From NCBI GenBank assembly GCA_039720395.1, contig CM077833.1, positions 20,211,133-20,275,132 on the forward strand: a stretch of DNA of 64,000 bases, written 5' to 3'. Below the pieces are notes generated by a model that was not told the origin of the DNA, made no database searches, and saw only the letters and a program-made list of their open reading frames with translations. Positions 47,567 through 58,715 of the stretch are shown here, in pieces (within the stretch, counting starts at the first letter, position 1; every line of letters starts with the position of its first letter). The stretch comes from Liquidambar formosana. Its lineage: Eukaryota; Streptophyta; Magnoliopsida; Saxifragales; Altingiaceae. The position numbers were made by a program, and so were the translations under genes.

Positions 47567-50500
47567 ATGTCGACCCAAGACCATCACCCGCCGTCTCTCG
47601 ACGCTATAATCAGCAGTGCTCGCAAAGAAGAGGTTCTGGGCGCCATTCGAAGTTCCTTGTCTAACTGTCTGTCCGAAACAAACCTTCACCTAACAGTTCC
47701 TGGTCTCAAATCCAAGACCAGAGGCAAGGTACCCCCATTTTTTTTTTTTTAATCACATGTCTCCGAAACCCTAATCAATACAAGGAATGAAGTTTTCGTT
47801 TCTTCCTTTTGTTTTTTTCTTATTATTTGGTTGGTTTCTGAGAAAGGAAATGGATTTAATTTGCCTTTTTGGGATAATGAGACAACACAGAGGATCAGAT
47901 TTTGTATTTTCTCAGCAACCGAACGAAGCGTTGTTGTCTTGGATGGATTAAAAAAATTGACCAATCACATTGAGTTGATCTTGGAAGGCCTAATGAATTT
48001 ATGTTCTTATGCTTTGTTTGGTTGCTTTGAGATTGCCGGAAAAGAAAATTTGACCAATCGAATTGGTTTTAGTTAATTCGTTGGGAAGATAACACAACAC
48101 AGAAGATGAGATTGAAGAATTTTAACTTTGTTGGTTTTTCTTGTGTTTTTTCAACAATTAAACAAAGGGTTGTTGTTTTGGATGGGGGAAAAATGAGCCA
48201 TCAGATTGATTTGGCAGGTCAGAGATATTTACGATGGTGGCGACTATCTAGTTCTGGTCACGACCGATCGGCAAAGCGCATTTGATAGAATTCTCGCTTC
48301 CATTCCATTCAAAGGCCAGGTAATTTTTATCCCCATTTTCATTGAGGTTTATTATTGATTGTTAATTGAGGTGAACTAAGTATGAAAAAGCAACCTTTAT
48401 GGAAGAATATTATAGTGATGTTTACTTTTTTGCCTTTTTTGGCGCTATCAATTTACAGGTTCTCAACGAGACGAGTTTGTGGTGGTTTGCTAACACTCAA
48501 CACATAACTCCAAATGCAGTTATATCAGCTCCAGATAAAAACGTTACAATCGTTAAGAAATGTTCAGTTTTCCCTGTTGAATTTGTAGGTGAGGTACTAC
48601 AATCCTGGTGGTTTGCCTTTGCTTTTGATTGTTATATAAATTTCCACTTACCATGCTTCAAAATTTGTATAGTATAAAATGGAGGAAGATATTACTTGTT
48701 GATAGGCTGTTTTGGCTCAAAATTTCTGTCATCATGTTTTTGAGTTATCTGCTTAAATTTGGTTCGGACCAATGTTTTGATTCCCAAATTGATTGGTGTT
48801 TCAGTCTTGCAGAAGGAGTTTAATATATTTAATATTATATTAAAGCCAATTGGTTCCTCTATGTCTATTCGTCCTTTTTTTTTTTTTAAAAAAAATCTTT
48901 TTTTTTTGGAAGATCGGTTACTTTTAATAAAATTTCAATTTGTTATGCACTTGTGTTATTTATGATTTAATTTAATCTTTACTGTTCTGTAAACCTTTAT
49001 AAGAATGTTATATGATTCTCAATTTAGGCCACTCTTTGATTATTATATGTGAGTTTATCTGACAGTGAGGTGTAATATATTTGGAATGTGAGATTGTTGA
49101 TGGAAGACTGGAGGTTCAAATATATGTGCGTGTGTGAGTGTGGTCATGTGCGCGTGTGTGTAATCAAGTTAATTACCAACACGAAAAAGAAAAGAAAAAG
49201 ATTTTTAAGTTACAGGATCATGATGTAATCCTATATGTTCACGAGCTTCTAATTTCATTAAATGATCAAATTTTTAATGGATGTTAATTATGTTGCTTAT
49301 TTGTAGTTAGAGGTTTTGTGACTGGAAGTACTGATACATCATTATGGACGGTCTACAAGAAAGGTGTTCGAAATTACTGTGGCAATGTCCTGCCAGATGG
49401 TGCGTTCTAAATTAATCTTTTACTTTCTTTTTATATCACAGTTCTTTCATCTAATTGTCTATTATTGTGTACCAGGCTTGTTTAAAAGCCAAAAGTTACC
49501 AGCAAATATACTTACACCGACAACTAAGGCCGCGGATCATGATGTTCCTGTAACTCCAGATGAGGTTTTATAGCATTGATCTCTTTCCTATCTTTTGTTT
49601 AAAAATAAAAAATAAAAATTCCTGTTATAAATGATATTCCTTTAACAAACAGCCCTACCTTTGGTTGTTGTCTGAGAAAACTTATAGGTGAATAAAGTTT
49701 GTTTTCTGTCACCTGAATATCATAGGTGAAGAAGAAGAAGAAGCTATATTTTGTTAGGTTGATGATTAGCTGAATGCCTGAATCTATGTCTGCATCCAGG
49801 CTGCTGGTGTGCTATTTTCTAATATTAATCTATTGGAAACATAATAATCCAGGCTCATATATCCTATGGGAGGTGGACCAACCTAGGAAGCATATTTAAT
49901 TAAATGTGGCTTTTTAAAATGTAAAATGACGTATGTTGATGGGTATCTCCTTGCCATGTAGCAGCAGGATACACATGAATAAATTTATCCTGATCTATGA
50001 CCTGGTTAGGTATTGTTATTTTGGTCTTCTGCCAACTGGTTGGCTAGTTGAACTCTGCAATGCTTTTGCCTTGCAGATAGTCAAACGTGGACTGATGACT
50101 CGAGCTGATTATGAAGAAGCAAGTAGGAAAGCATTAAGCTTGTTTGAATATGGACAGGTTATTATCTTAGTTTTGGTTGCTTGTTTTTTGTGCTCATGCT
50201 TCTGTTAAATGTAGTTCAAAAAACATTATGGGAATACATAAATCAACTTAGAGGAGTTATCCCCATTATGAGGTTTAATTACTATCATGGATGCTGATCT
50301 GATGAAGCAGCAATAGATAATGTAATAGTTCAGTATTCAAAAAAGATTATTGTTGAAAGGTCTTGAGTTTTCTCAATCTTCTGTACCTTTTGAGCCATTA
50401 TGTGCCATCCAAGGATACTACATTTGTGTGTTCTACAATCAGAAAACTGTATTTTATGCTATGATGGTATGACCTATGGACACAGGCAGGAGGGTTGCGC

Positions 50501-53045
50501 TTTGACATGATCATGGGGTGTCAGAGACAACTCCCTCAAAACTTGGACTCGGTGACACAGATGTGTGTCTGTGTGCAGACATACAAATCTCTTTATGCTT
50601 GAATTTGAATTTGTATGCACACACATATGGATGCATTTCTGGGGTTCTTTTTGGGCTCATGCTTCGAAGGAGTTTGGTGATATTCCATTGTTTCTTTTAA
50701 AGTCTGATTGGAGGGCTGTTTGTTGCTAGTTTTCATTTTCCTTTTTGAGTATTTGTATCTCTTTGTTTTTGTTGGTGGTCTTTAAGTGGACTGCTTGTCC
50801 TCCTCTTGTAATTTTCTTTCTTCGATTAATAAATTTCTTTTTGTTGCTGATCAAAGAAAAAGTTCCTACAAAAAGAAGCCATAAAATACTTGTTCTGCTG
50901 TTTTTGAAGTAAATGGGGGTAGACATCTTTACAAGTGTCTGGACTGGTGGTTGACATGAGACTGCATATCATGGATTACATGTCAACTATTTCTTTCAAA
51001 CGCGATCTTTGTTTTTTGTGTTTAATCACATAAATTGATGCCATATTATTAAGAAGCAGAATATCACTTTAGTTCTCATGTAAATCCATTTTGTTGCTGC
51101 TTACTTTACTGGGTATTTGCTTAAAATGAAACCAACTAATAAGGAAATGCCGAAATGGGAATAGGAAGTAAATATGAATTGTAACATAGCTTATCTTTAG
51201 TTATTTTCTAAAAAGAATTTATCTCTGAAAGACAATGCTTCATTTAATTAGTGTAGGTTGCTTGATAAGTTAAATTATGATTTTAATTAGCTTATCATTC
51301 CTTTGAAATTTCAGCGTGTGGCTTTGGAACATGGCCTGATATTGGTAGACACAAAGTATGAATTTGGAAAGGCACCTGATGGTACAATTATTTTGATTGA
51401 TGAGGTTAGATATCGTTTTTACTAAATTATTCACTGCTTTCTCTCTTGAAGATATATGCCAATGGGCCTTGGGCCTAGTGGCATTTCTTCCCCCATAAGG
51501 GTGGAAGGGTTTTAGGGGGTCGTGGGTCCGACTCCCTGTGGGTGCCTCTTACCTAGCAAAAAAAAAAAAAAAAAAAAAAACAAACAAACAAACAAAAACA
51601 GGGAGTATCGTGAACATATTTGATTTTGGGTTGTTTATTCTAGGTGCATACACCTGACTCAAGCAGATATTGGATTGCCCAGTCTTATGAGGAACGCTTT
51701 CAAAATGGTCTTGAACCCGAAAATGTTGATAAGGTGTGTTATTTGTTTCAGTGATGTATGCTTATTTCCCTCTATTATATATGCTTATCCATCTACATGG
51801 CAGTGTAGAAAAGGTGATGGGTTGGCAACCTAATATGGGCTCCCATATTTATATTTTACCACTGCATGGATGCATTCTCGTGTCATTTCTATATGTGCCT
51901 TAACTTTCCTAAATGTAGAACTATAGAGATGCCTTGTGGTATATCTGCAGTCTGCTGACTTTCAAAATGAAATCTTATAGGAGTTCTTGAGGTTGTGGTT
52001 TAAGGATCACTGCAATCCATATGAAGATGAGGTAAACCACATCAATGAGTTTTTATAATCTCAGTGCATGTGAAAACATTTGTTGAATCTCACCCTGGTG
52101 ATACTAATGCTTAGGTCCTCCCTGATGCACCTGAAGAACTTGTTTGTGAACTGGCTTGGCGGTATGTTCTTCGTATCTTCCTTTATTTTTTATTTTTTAC
52201 CTTTTTCATTACTCTTTTCTATGTGATTATGGCTTATAATTAGGCAACTCTCTAATTAATTGTCTATGGAATAAGTGAGCAAGGAATATGCGGCTAATGT
52301 CCTTTGGTCTGATGTTAGCAGTTCCACCTTGTGCGGCCATTTATTTCCTTAGTACCTCTATTTTTTTCCTTCTAGAGAATCTTTGCTTTATAGTCTATAT
52401 GATGTTATGTAGGTATTATTCTTTGGAAAAGAAGATTCAAAAGGATTCTATTTTATTCTGTAATTTTACATCATATATTATATCTGTGTATTTTATGAAG
52501 TTAGGACCTGCGAAATTGCATTGCATATAGACCTCTCAGCTGTGTGAGTGTATTTGTTTTGATTGAAATTTTATTGGTAGGAGCTATACTCAAATTCCTC
52601 CATGCCAATAGGCCCTATTGCCCACGAACAGCTGATGCCTGTATGCCTACTTGCTATGGATGTAGTGTGTATTTTGTGTGATTAGTTCAATAGTGTAAAA
52701 TGGCATGTTAGGAAGTTTCGTCATTGCTATTCAATTTCATACAATCAATTTTCTCTATAAGGTTGTCTTTAATAAAAGCTTGTCTTCTTTTCATGGTTTT
52801 GTGAATTGTATATGGCTCATTAATTCATACTTAGTGCTGATTTGACCCTCTAATGGCAGATACATCTTCTTGTTCGAGACGATAACAAAATCAAAATTTG
52901 AAATTCCAGTGATGAAGGTAACTAACATTATAGACACCTTATCATTATGTGATTGCAGTTTGCTAATATTGGTTTCTTCATGCAGGAGCCAGTACATGAT
53001 CGGATTTCTCAAAATGTTTCTCTGGCACTATCATCTCTACTGTAA
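47567..53045 (+). CDS. PUR7: SAICAR synthetase, plastid purine biosynthesis
   Basis: Phosphoribosylaminoimidazole-succinocarboxamide synthase joins aspartate to CAIR using ATP in de novo purine synthesis, a plastid pathway in plants. Twelve exons join in frame: 47567-47728, 48218-48319, 48459-48588, 49307-49399, 49476-49564, 50077-50157, 51315-51404, 51644-51733, 51981-52031, 52115-52161, 52860-52917, 52986-53045, giving 350 residues from the ATG at 47567. Conserved blocks: [84 protein letters not shown] [16 protein letters not shown]. The catalytic body is intact. The predicted transit peptide encoded just upstream is separated from its apparent start by a frame change, so the listed start would give a protein with at most a short N-terminal extension. 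Confidence 0.95.
50640..50870 (+). mobile_element. Possible LINE 3' end in PUR7 intron 6
   Basis: The frame around 50640-50730 reads a segment ending [10 protein letters not shown] that resembles the C-terminal end of plant LINE ORF2. A T-rich 3' region follows, with ATTAATAAATTTCTTTTTG near 50825. No target duplication was found. It could be chance similarity. Confidence 0.35.
51455..51595 (+). mobile_element. SINE with poly-A tail in PUR7 intron 7
   Basis: GGGCCTAGTGGCATTTC (A-box-like) and GTGGGTCCGACTCCC (B-box-like) are spaced as in tRNA-derived SINEs. A run of more than 20 A and a CAAA repeat follow. Body about 95 bp. The target duplication was not resolved. Confidence 0.7.
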
Positions 53046-55049
53046 CTCCAAAGATCAAATTATACTCTTCTTTGTGTTTTTATCCTGAGAGTATCCATAG
53101 AAGTTGATGAAGTTGATAACAAAAGTTAATTTCTCAGAAATGATGATAATTTATTATCTGAAATTGTGTTGGGAGCTCCTCATGTTTCATGACATTTTTT
53201 TTTCTGAGGCACCTTGTTATCAAAATCTAGCAACTTTGGGTCAGTCGAGAGGGTTGGAATAACCAAGCCAGATTATCCTGGAACAAAGTCATCTACTTTT
53301 TGAATCTTTGTTACAAGTTGGTTTGCTTTAGTGTTATATGGTGGCATGGTGCTAATAGTTCCATTTGTAATTGTAAAATGACAGTTTTAATAAATTTCTA
53401 ATTATCTTTATATTCTGCCCTTTTTTTTAGTTGATCTCATAGACCCACCAATACCTGGAGGCACATGATTTCAGCTATGTTCTTTTATTGCAAAGATTGA
53501 ATGTGGGTTGATTATACAATTTGCGTGGAATCTCCATACATTGGGTACCAGTTAGGATATAGGCAGATGATTAATATGAGCTTCCGGGAACAGCGGACGC
53601 CAAGAAGGATTGGCAAAACCCCTATCCAGCCTTTCTCTAATACGGTGGTTCAGATTGTGATGATTATTGGACCATATAAAGGGAACAGCTATTGCAACCC
53701 CCCATTCCTATAAGCCCACCCCTCATCCTTTAGGTTTTTAAGGTTTTATGCAAAATATAAAAAGTTTTTATGAAAATCGGCCGTGATGTCTACTAGAAAA
53801 CATCATTTTGAACAACTTTGCAGGAGAAAGTTTTTCCAAAATTTATCATTTAGGTAGACTTTTTGGCAAAAAATGAAATAAAGGCTATAAATGGTTAAAA
53901 AGTATATCTAAAAGATAGATTTTGGAAAAACTTTCTTCTGCAAAGTTGCTCAAAATGATGTTTTCTAGTGGACATCACGGCCGATTTTCATAAAAATATT
54001 TTATATTTTGCATAAAACCTTAAAAACCTAAAGGATGGGGGTGGGCTTATAGGAATGGGGGGTTACAATAGCCGTTCCCCCATATAAAACGAGGCCCAGA
54101 AAAACCCAGGTCCATTAGATTGCAAACTACTTGGTAGGATGATGTCTTTGACTCCCATTTCTTTTGAGGGCTTGTTATTTAAAAATTTCTGAAATCCTGG
54201 GAATTGAGAAAAAAATTTGATTATTCATTATACAATATTCTCGAGAATCACAAGTTTGATTATTCAATTCACATTATTTCGGGTAGGAACTCTCAAGTTT
54301 TACTTTGTAATTTTGTATAACTTGATGAGAATGTTATAATAATCAAGAATTATTTTTCTTCGCTGAAATTTTATTTTCTGGGGACAATTTTGAAAAGGCG
54401 AGTAGGTGAATAGTTTAGATGAAAAAAATGGTTTGTAAACAGTCATGATAATATTTGTCATTTTTGAAAAATTGAATGATATAGGTTAGAATATGTAGTT
54501 TTTGTCCTAAAAAAGCTCAAAAAGACCCCCACCACCCCCCACCCAAAAAAAAAAGGATATTATTTTGCAAAATGAGGCTTATTTTTAGAAGTCTTCTTGA
54601 AATCCGAGTCCATCCGAACAACAATAACTTCAATTCGCAAGATTAGTCTACGATTACTGAGATCTAAAACTGTAAACAAACAAAAGGTCCCTGCCACAAA
54701 ATTTCACATGATTGTTCTTAGAAAAATAGGTACTGCAAATTGATAGCCACTGCTTATCAAACGCTACTGTTTTGCCTTTCGGTAGTTGTACCAGTCATTG
54801 GGTCTCAATTCTTTCAATAATCAAGCCACATTTCAAGACAAGTGGCCGGATAACAGTGACTACAGGTAAGCTGTTCCTCCTCTGGCGATGTGGCTAGCCC
54901 AAACACCTTTCATTGAAGAAGAGAAATATGGCTATGAACAGCTTTGCTGTCTCCATCGCTGACCCTCTTTAGGTCATATTGGTGACTCAATTATGGCTTG
55001 CTTGGTGCAGGTCACCTTCGAGATAGTACTAGTTGAGATGAAATATGCT
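53046..55049. other. Intergenic between PUR7 and GST cluster
   Basis: Holds the PUR7 3' UTR, the foldback Mutator-like MITE at 53681-54079, a C/A-rich homopolymer near 54.53 kb and the promoter of GSTU copy 1. No other gene was recognised. Confidence 0.65.
53681..54079. mobile_element. Foldback Mutator-like MITE with long inverted arms
   Basis: The two halves are inverted copies of each other over nearly the full length (arms of about 180 bp), starting GGGAACAGCTATTGCAACCC and, from the right, GGGAACGGCTATTGTAACCC. An exact 9-bp duplication, CCATATAAA, flanks it (53672-53680 and 54080-54088), as expected for Mutator superfamily elements with long TIRs. A diverged relative may lie at about 61790-61960. 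Confidence 0.9.
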
Positions 55050-55057
55050 TATATAAA
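55050..55057 (+). promoter_or_regulatory. TATA box, GSTU copy 1
   Basis: TATATAAA lies 40-47 bp upstream of the ATG at 55097, so the 5' UTR would be very short. Copy 2 has CTATATAAGG about 50 bp before its ATG. Confidence 0.55.
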
Positions 55058-55096
55058 TTGTCATGTAGGCGTGCAAATAACCTGATAATATTGAGA

Positions 55097-55871
55097 ATGG
55101 CTGGAGGTGGAGTGGAATTGCTTGGGTTTTAGGCAAGCCCTTTTGCCCTCAGAGTTCAGTGGGCTTTGAAGCTGAAAGAAATACAGTACGAGTATGTGGA
55201 AGAGGATCTTCAAAACAAGAGTCCCATGCTGTTGCAGTACAACCCTGTTTATAAGAAGGTTCCAGTCCTCCTGCACAACGGTAAACCACTGGTAGAGTCA
55301 TTGGTGATACTAGAATACATTGATGAGATGTGGAAGCAAAACCCACTCCTCCCGCAAGATCCCTTCAAAAGGGCCAAGGCACGTTTTTGGGCCAATTTTG
55401 CTGATACCAAGGTAAAGAAGGAAACAATTTTGCTTCCTATGCATTAAAATTCACAAATGATTTGTGTGACTTGAATATCCAAAAACAATGAACATTTTTC
55501 ATTCTCTTTTTCAGTGCGCGACAGGAGTGATTCGTACATTCTCCGAGGTGGGTGAGGAGCAAGAGAAAGCCGCGAAAGAAGCCCGGGAGAATTTGAAGAC
55601 TCTGGAGAGTGGTCTTGAGGGGAAGCACTTCTTTGGAGGTGAAACAATAGGTTTCGTGGACATTGCCGCTGGCTGGCTTGGATGCTGGGCTCGAGTAGTT
55701 GAGGAAATTGTGGGCGTGAAGCTGATTGATGAAGAGACCATGCCTTTGCTCAATGCATGGTTCCAGAATTTCCTCCAGGTTCCTATTATTAAAGAATCTC
55801 TTCCACCGCGAGAGAAATTACTAGTGCACTATACGGATTTTCACAAGACGATAAGGGCTGCATCTACTTGA
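55097..55871 (+). pseudogene. Tau-class glutathione S-transferase with nonsense codon 12
   Basis: Tau GSTs conjugate glutathione to electrophiles in the cytosol and respond to stress. Exons 55097-55411 and 55515-55871 would encode 223 residues. Codon 12 (55130-55132) is TAG where the neighbour has TGG (Trp of GYWASPF); the next codons encode ASPF with the catalytic Ser. Everything else is intact: [36 protein letters not shown], the GST_C segment [20 protein letters not shown], and the full C-terminus ending in TIRAAST. A single G-to-A change explains the stop. Translation from a downstream codon would lose the catalytic Ser. The intact remainder means the lesion is recent or an error; a functional allele may exist. 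Confidence 0.9.
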
Positions 55872-56152
55872 AGGGTTTTTTTTTTACCACTACCTCTAGC
55901 TGATTACACATGCTTGAGAGTGCCTACATGTGGCTTATAGATGATAATTTTGTGGACTATATATATATATATATATATATATTTATAATTCATGAATTTT
56001 GATTCTGGAAGCACAAATAGCGAAAATTACAATTTCTGGAAGCACCTGGATTCTCATAAAATGCATGAATTCTGATTTTCATCTCTATGGAGTATGGAAT
56101 AGTCAATGCTTGTTTCGGCTTAACCTTATGGCATTGCTAATATGGATGATGA

Positions 56153-56309
56153 TAAGGTGAGCACATGATGATATAACTTATATCAACACATACATTGGAG
56201 GATGTACCTCATTTATTAGTGGGTTACAAGGTAAATTAGGCTAATGCACGGGATATAAACCCTAATGGGTTGATATAACTTATATCAACGCGTGGAGACT
56301 TGATCAAGA
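56153..56309. mobile_element. Foldback MITE, family member 2
   Basis: Inverted arms contain GATATAACTTATATCA on both sides (about 56170-56185 and 56274-56289), followed inward by a GTACCTC/GGGATATAAACC-type core. The same arms occur in the element at 28853-29027. Ends near AAGGTGAGCA and TTGATCAAG. No clear target duplication. Confidence 0.65.
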
Positions 56310-56530
56310 CTGTTGCTAATATATTATATAAAATTTTTTATCTATTTTTTCTCTCCCCAAAAAGGAAGAAGATATTTTGGGTCAAAAAGTGGTAAGTTAA
56401 GATTTTTATTTTTATTTTTTTATAAAAAAATAAAAAAGAAAAAAAAAAAACAGAAGAAGAAGAGGTGGTTAGATATTGTGAAAATTCAATGACCTGATTA
56501 AAATAAATGATTTTTGAACTAAAATCACTC

Positions 56531-56840
56531 TTCTCTTTTTTTTGATAAACAAGTAGGATATATTAAGTAACAAAAAATGGACCATCTCCAATCTCTTCTT
56601 CCTCCACAAACACAGAACGAGGGAGATTAGAGATTAGAATAAGACCAAATCAGTTACAACTAGTTGCCCATTGGGCCAATTCATGAATGGCTTGATTGGT
56701 CTTACGAGGGATAGAGTGAACAACCCAAAAATTAAAATTACAAAGCAAGGCTCTAACATTAGCAATAGAGGGGCCAATCGCCCAAGGAGAGGTCAACTCC
56801 CCATTAGAAAGATACAGTATTATTTTAACAAAATGTGGCC
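56531..56840 (-). mobile_element. LINE fragment encoding an RNase H-like C-terminus
   Basis: Antisense. A T-rich start (poly-A tail) lies at about 56531, and upstream the minus frame reads a GELTSPWAI...NVRALL segment, then FWVVHSIPRKTNQAIHELAQ ending WATSCN-stop. This matches the C-terminal RNase H-type domain of plant non-LTR retroelements. 5'-truncated. Confidence 0.8.
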
Positions 56841-57091
56841 GGCCCTAAGACGTTTCAATGAAAATGAAAACGAGTGATGACTATGCGGGATGAAATTTCT
56901 TACGGAGCATTTTTCTGAATGGCTATATGCTATGCTGTGATGTAACTGACCCTGCCAAGTCCATTTTGGTGGCTCAATTGTCGTCATGAACCCAAACTCC
57001 CTATTGCAATCCAACACATCTACAGATCTTTATATTGGCGTGGCCTGACCGGTGTCATCTCCTCTGTGAGACTAACGAAGATGAAAATGTC

Positions 57092-57099
57092 TATATAAG
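57092..57099 (+). promoter_or_regulatory. TATA box, GSTU copy 2
   Basis: TATATAAG lies about 50 bp before the ATG at 57144. Confidence 0.55.
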
Positions 57100-57143
57100 G
57101 TAAAAATTGTCTTTTGGAGGAGCATAAATCCGGATATTGAAGA

Positions 57144-57943
57144 ATGGCTGGAGATGGAGTAAAGTTGTTTGGGTACTGGGCAAGCCCTTTTACCCTCAGA
57201 GTTCAGTGGGCTTTGGAACTGAAAGAGATTCAGTACGAGTATGTGGAAGAGGATCTCGCAAACAAGAGTCCCATGCTTTTGCAGTACAACCCTGTTTATA
57301 AAAAGGTTCCAGTCCTCGTGCACAACGGCAAACCAGTGGCAGAGTCACTTGTGATCATTGAATACATCGATGAGATGTGGAAGCAAAACCCACTCCTTCC
57401 ACAAGATACCTATGAAAGAGCCAAGGCACGTTTCTGGGCCAATTTTGCGGATGACAAGGTAAAGACATATATGTCTTGCATGTTTATAAAGTGCTGATAG
57501 ATTGTACCTTGCAGGAGATTTATGCAAATTACACCCAAACTAGCATGCAGTTGTACGTTTTCTCCTGAAAAGTTTAAAAACATTGTACAATCTCTTTCCA
57601 GTGTGTGCCGGCAGTTTTGGGTACATTCTTAAAGAGAGGGGAGGAACAAGAGAAAAACGCAAAGGAAGCTCGGGAAAATCTTAAGACTCTGGAAAGTGGT
57701 CTCGAAGGGAAGCACTTCTTTGGAGGTGAAACAATCGGTTTCGTGGACATTGCCGTTGGCTGGCTTGGATGCTGGGTTCGAATAGGAGAGGAAATCGTGG
57801 GCATAAAGCTGATTGATGAAGAGACCATGCCTTTGCTCAGTGCGTGTTTCCAGAATTTCCTTGAGGTTCCTATAGTAAAAGAATGTCTGCCGCCTCGAGA
57901 GAAATTGCTTGTGCAAATTAAAAAGGTTATCTCGAGATGTTGA
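57144..57943 (+). CDS. Tau-class glutathione S-transferase with altered C-terminus
   Basis: Cytosolic tau GST, closest in pattern to the GSTU7/GSTU8 and parC/HSP26-A group. Exons 57144-57458 and 57602-57943 give 218 residues; the single intron position matches copy 1. The N-terminal thioredoxin fold shows [10 protein letters not shown] with catalytic Ser (about 14), [20 protein letters not shown] and [11 protein letters not shown]. The C-terminal helical domain shows [19 protein letters not shown] and [17 protein letters not shown]. After EKLLV the frame differs from copy 1: it reads [13 protein letters not shown], although DNA matching copy 1's ending (GGCTGCATC.ACTTGA) lies just beyond. A small indel at about 57915-57935 has shortened the tail by five residues. 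This loss is outside the catalytic parts, so the enzyme may still work. Confidence 0.93.
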
Positions 57944-58715
57944 AGGCTGCATCGACTTGAAGGTTTTACCGCCGTATCTGAGCATGCATGTTTTAGAAGG
58001 CCTGCACGTGGTGATTTACATGATCAATTTCTCGACAACTACATAATATTATAAAATCATATGGATTTCAGCTGTATCCCTAAGAAAAAGAATAAATAAA
58101 TATCATATATTTATATGTAAAGAATTTGCAAAAGTACTTGGCAAATTGCAAACACATTAGCAATGCTTGCAATTGCTAACACAGAGCAAACGTTTACCAA
58201 AATTCTATTATGGATGAAAGACTAAATGTTCCAAAAATACTGTGCTGCAGCGTTCCTATGATGTTGCGTTTTTAATCATTTTTTTGAAAAGAAGTAATTG
58301 CACAGAATATGGATACCTTCAAAAATCATAACCAAATATCTGAGTTGTTTATTGTGATGTAATCTAATGCCCAAGTGAATTCCATCCTGCCAGCATGTAT
58401 GATCCTGTTGCTGCACTATGTTTAAGGTCATACGTAACATGAATCTCATAATGACCTTCAGGATCAAACTTGAATTTCACTTTCAACAACGAAGCACCAA
58501 CTCCCTTGAATCAAGGGAGGTTTGTATCTTTTACATAACAAGGTTATTCCTCATTCACAGAAGTCGCATACTCTCCATCTTCGCCCACCCCATTTTCCCC
58601 TGGTTTAAATGTTTGACCCCGAAAATAAAACAATCCAAGAAATATCAACTGTTCACTGTCAGTCTCAGTAGGAAGCAATTAAGAATTTACTCTATATCCA
58701 GTTATGCACTGATTC
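57944..58715. other. Convergent intergenic gap
   Basis: Space between the GSTU copy 2 stop and the PPR stop (minus). It should contain both 3' UTRs. No recognisable element. Confidence 0.65.

Larger units (their letters stand above)
55872..57091. other. Spacer between the two GST genes
   Basis: Contains a TA repeat near 55.96 kb, a MITE at 56153-56309, a LINE fragment at about 56531-56840 and the promoter of GSTU copy 2. The last few hundred bases are weakly similar to the region upstream of copy 1 (for example GGTGGCTCAATTGT versus GGTGACTCAATTAT), so the tandem duplication included promoter sequence. Confidence 0.65.
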
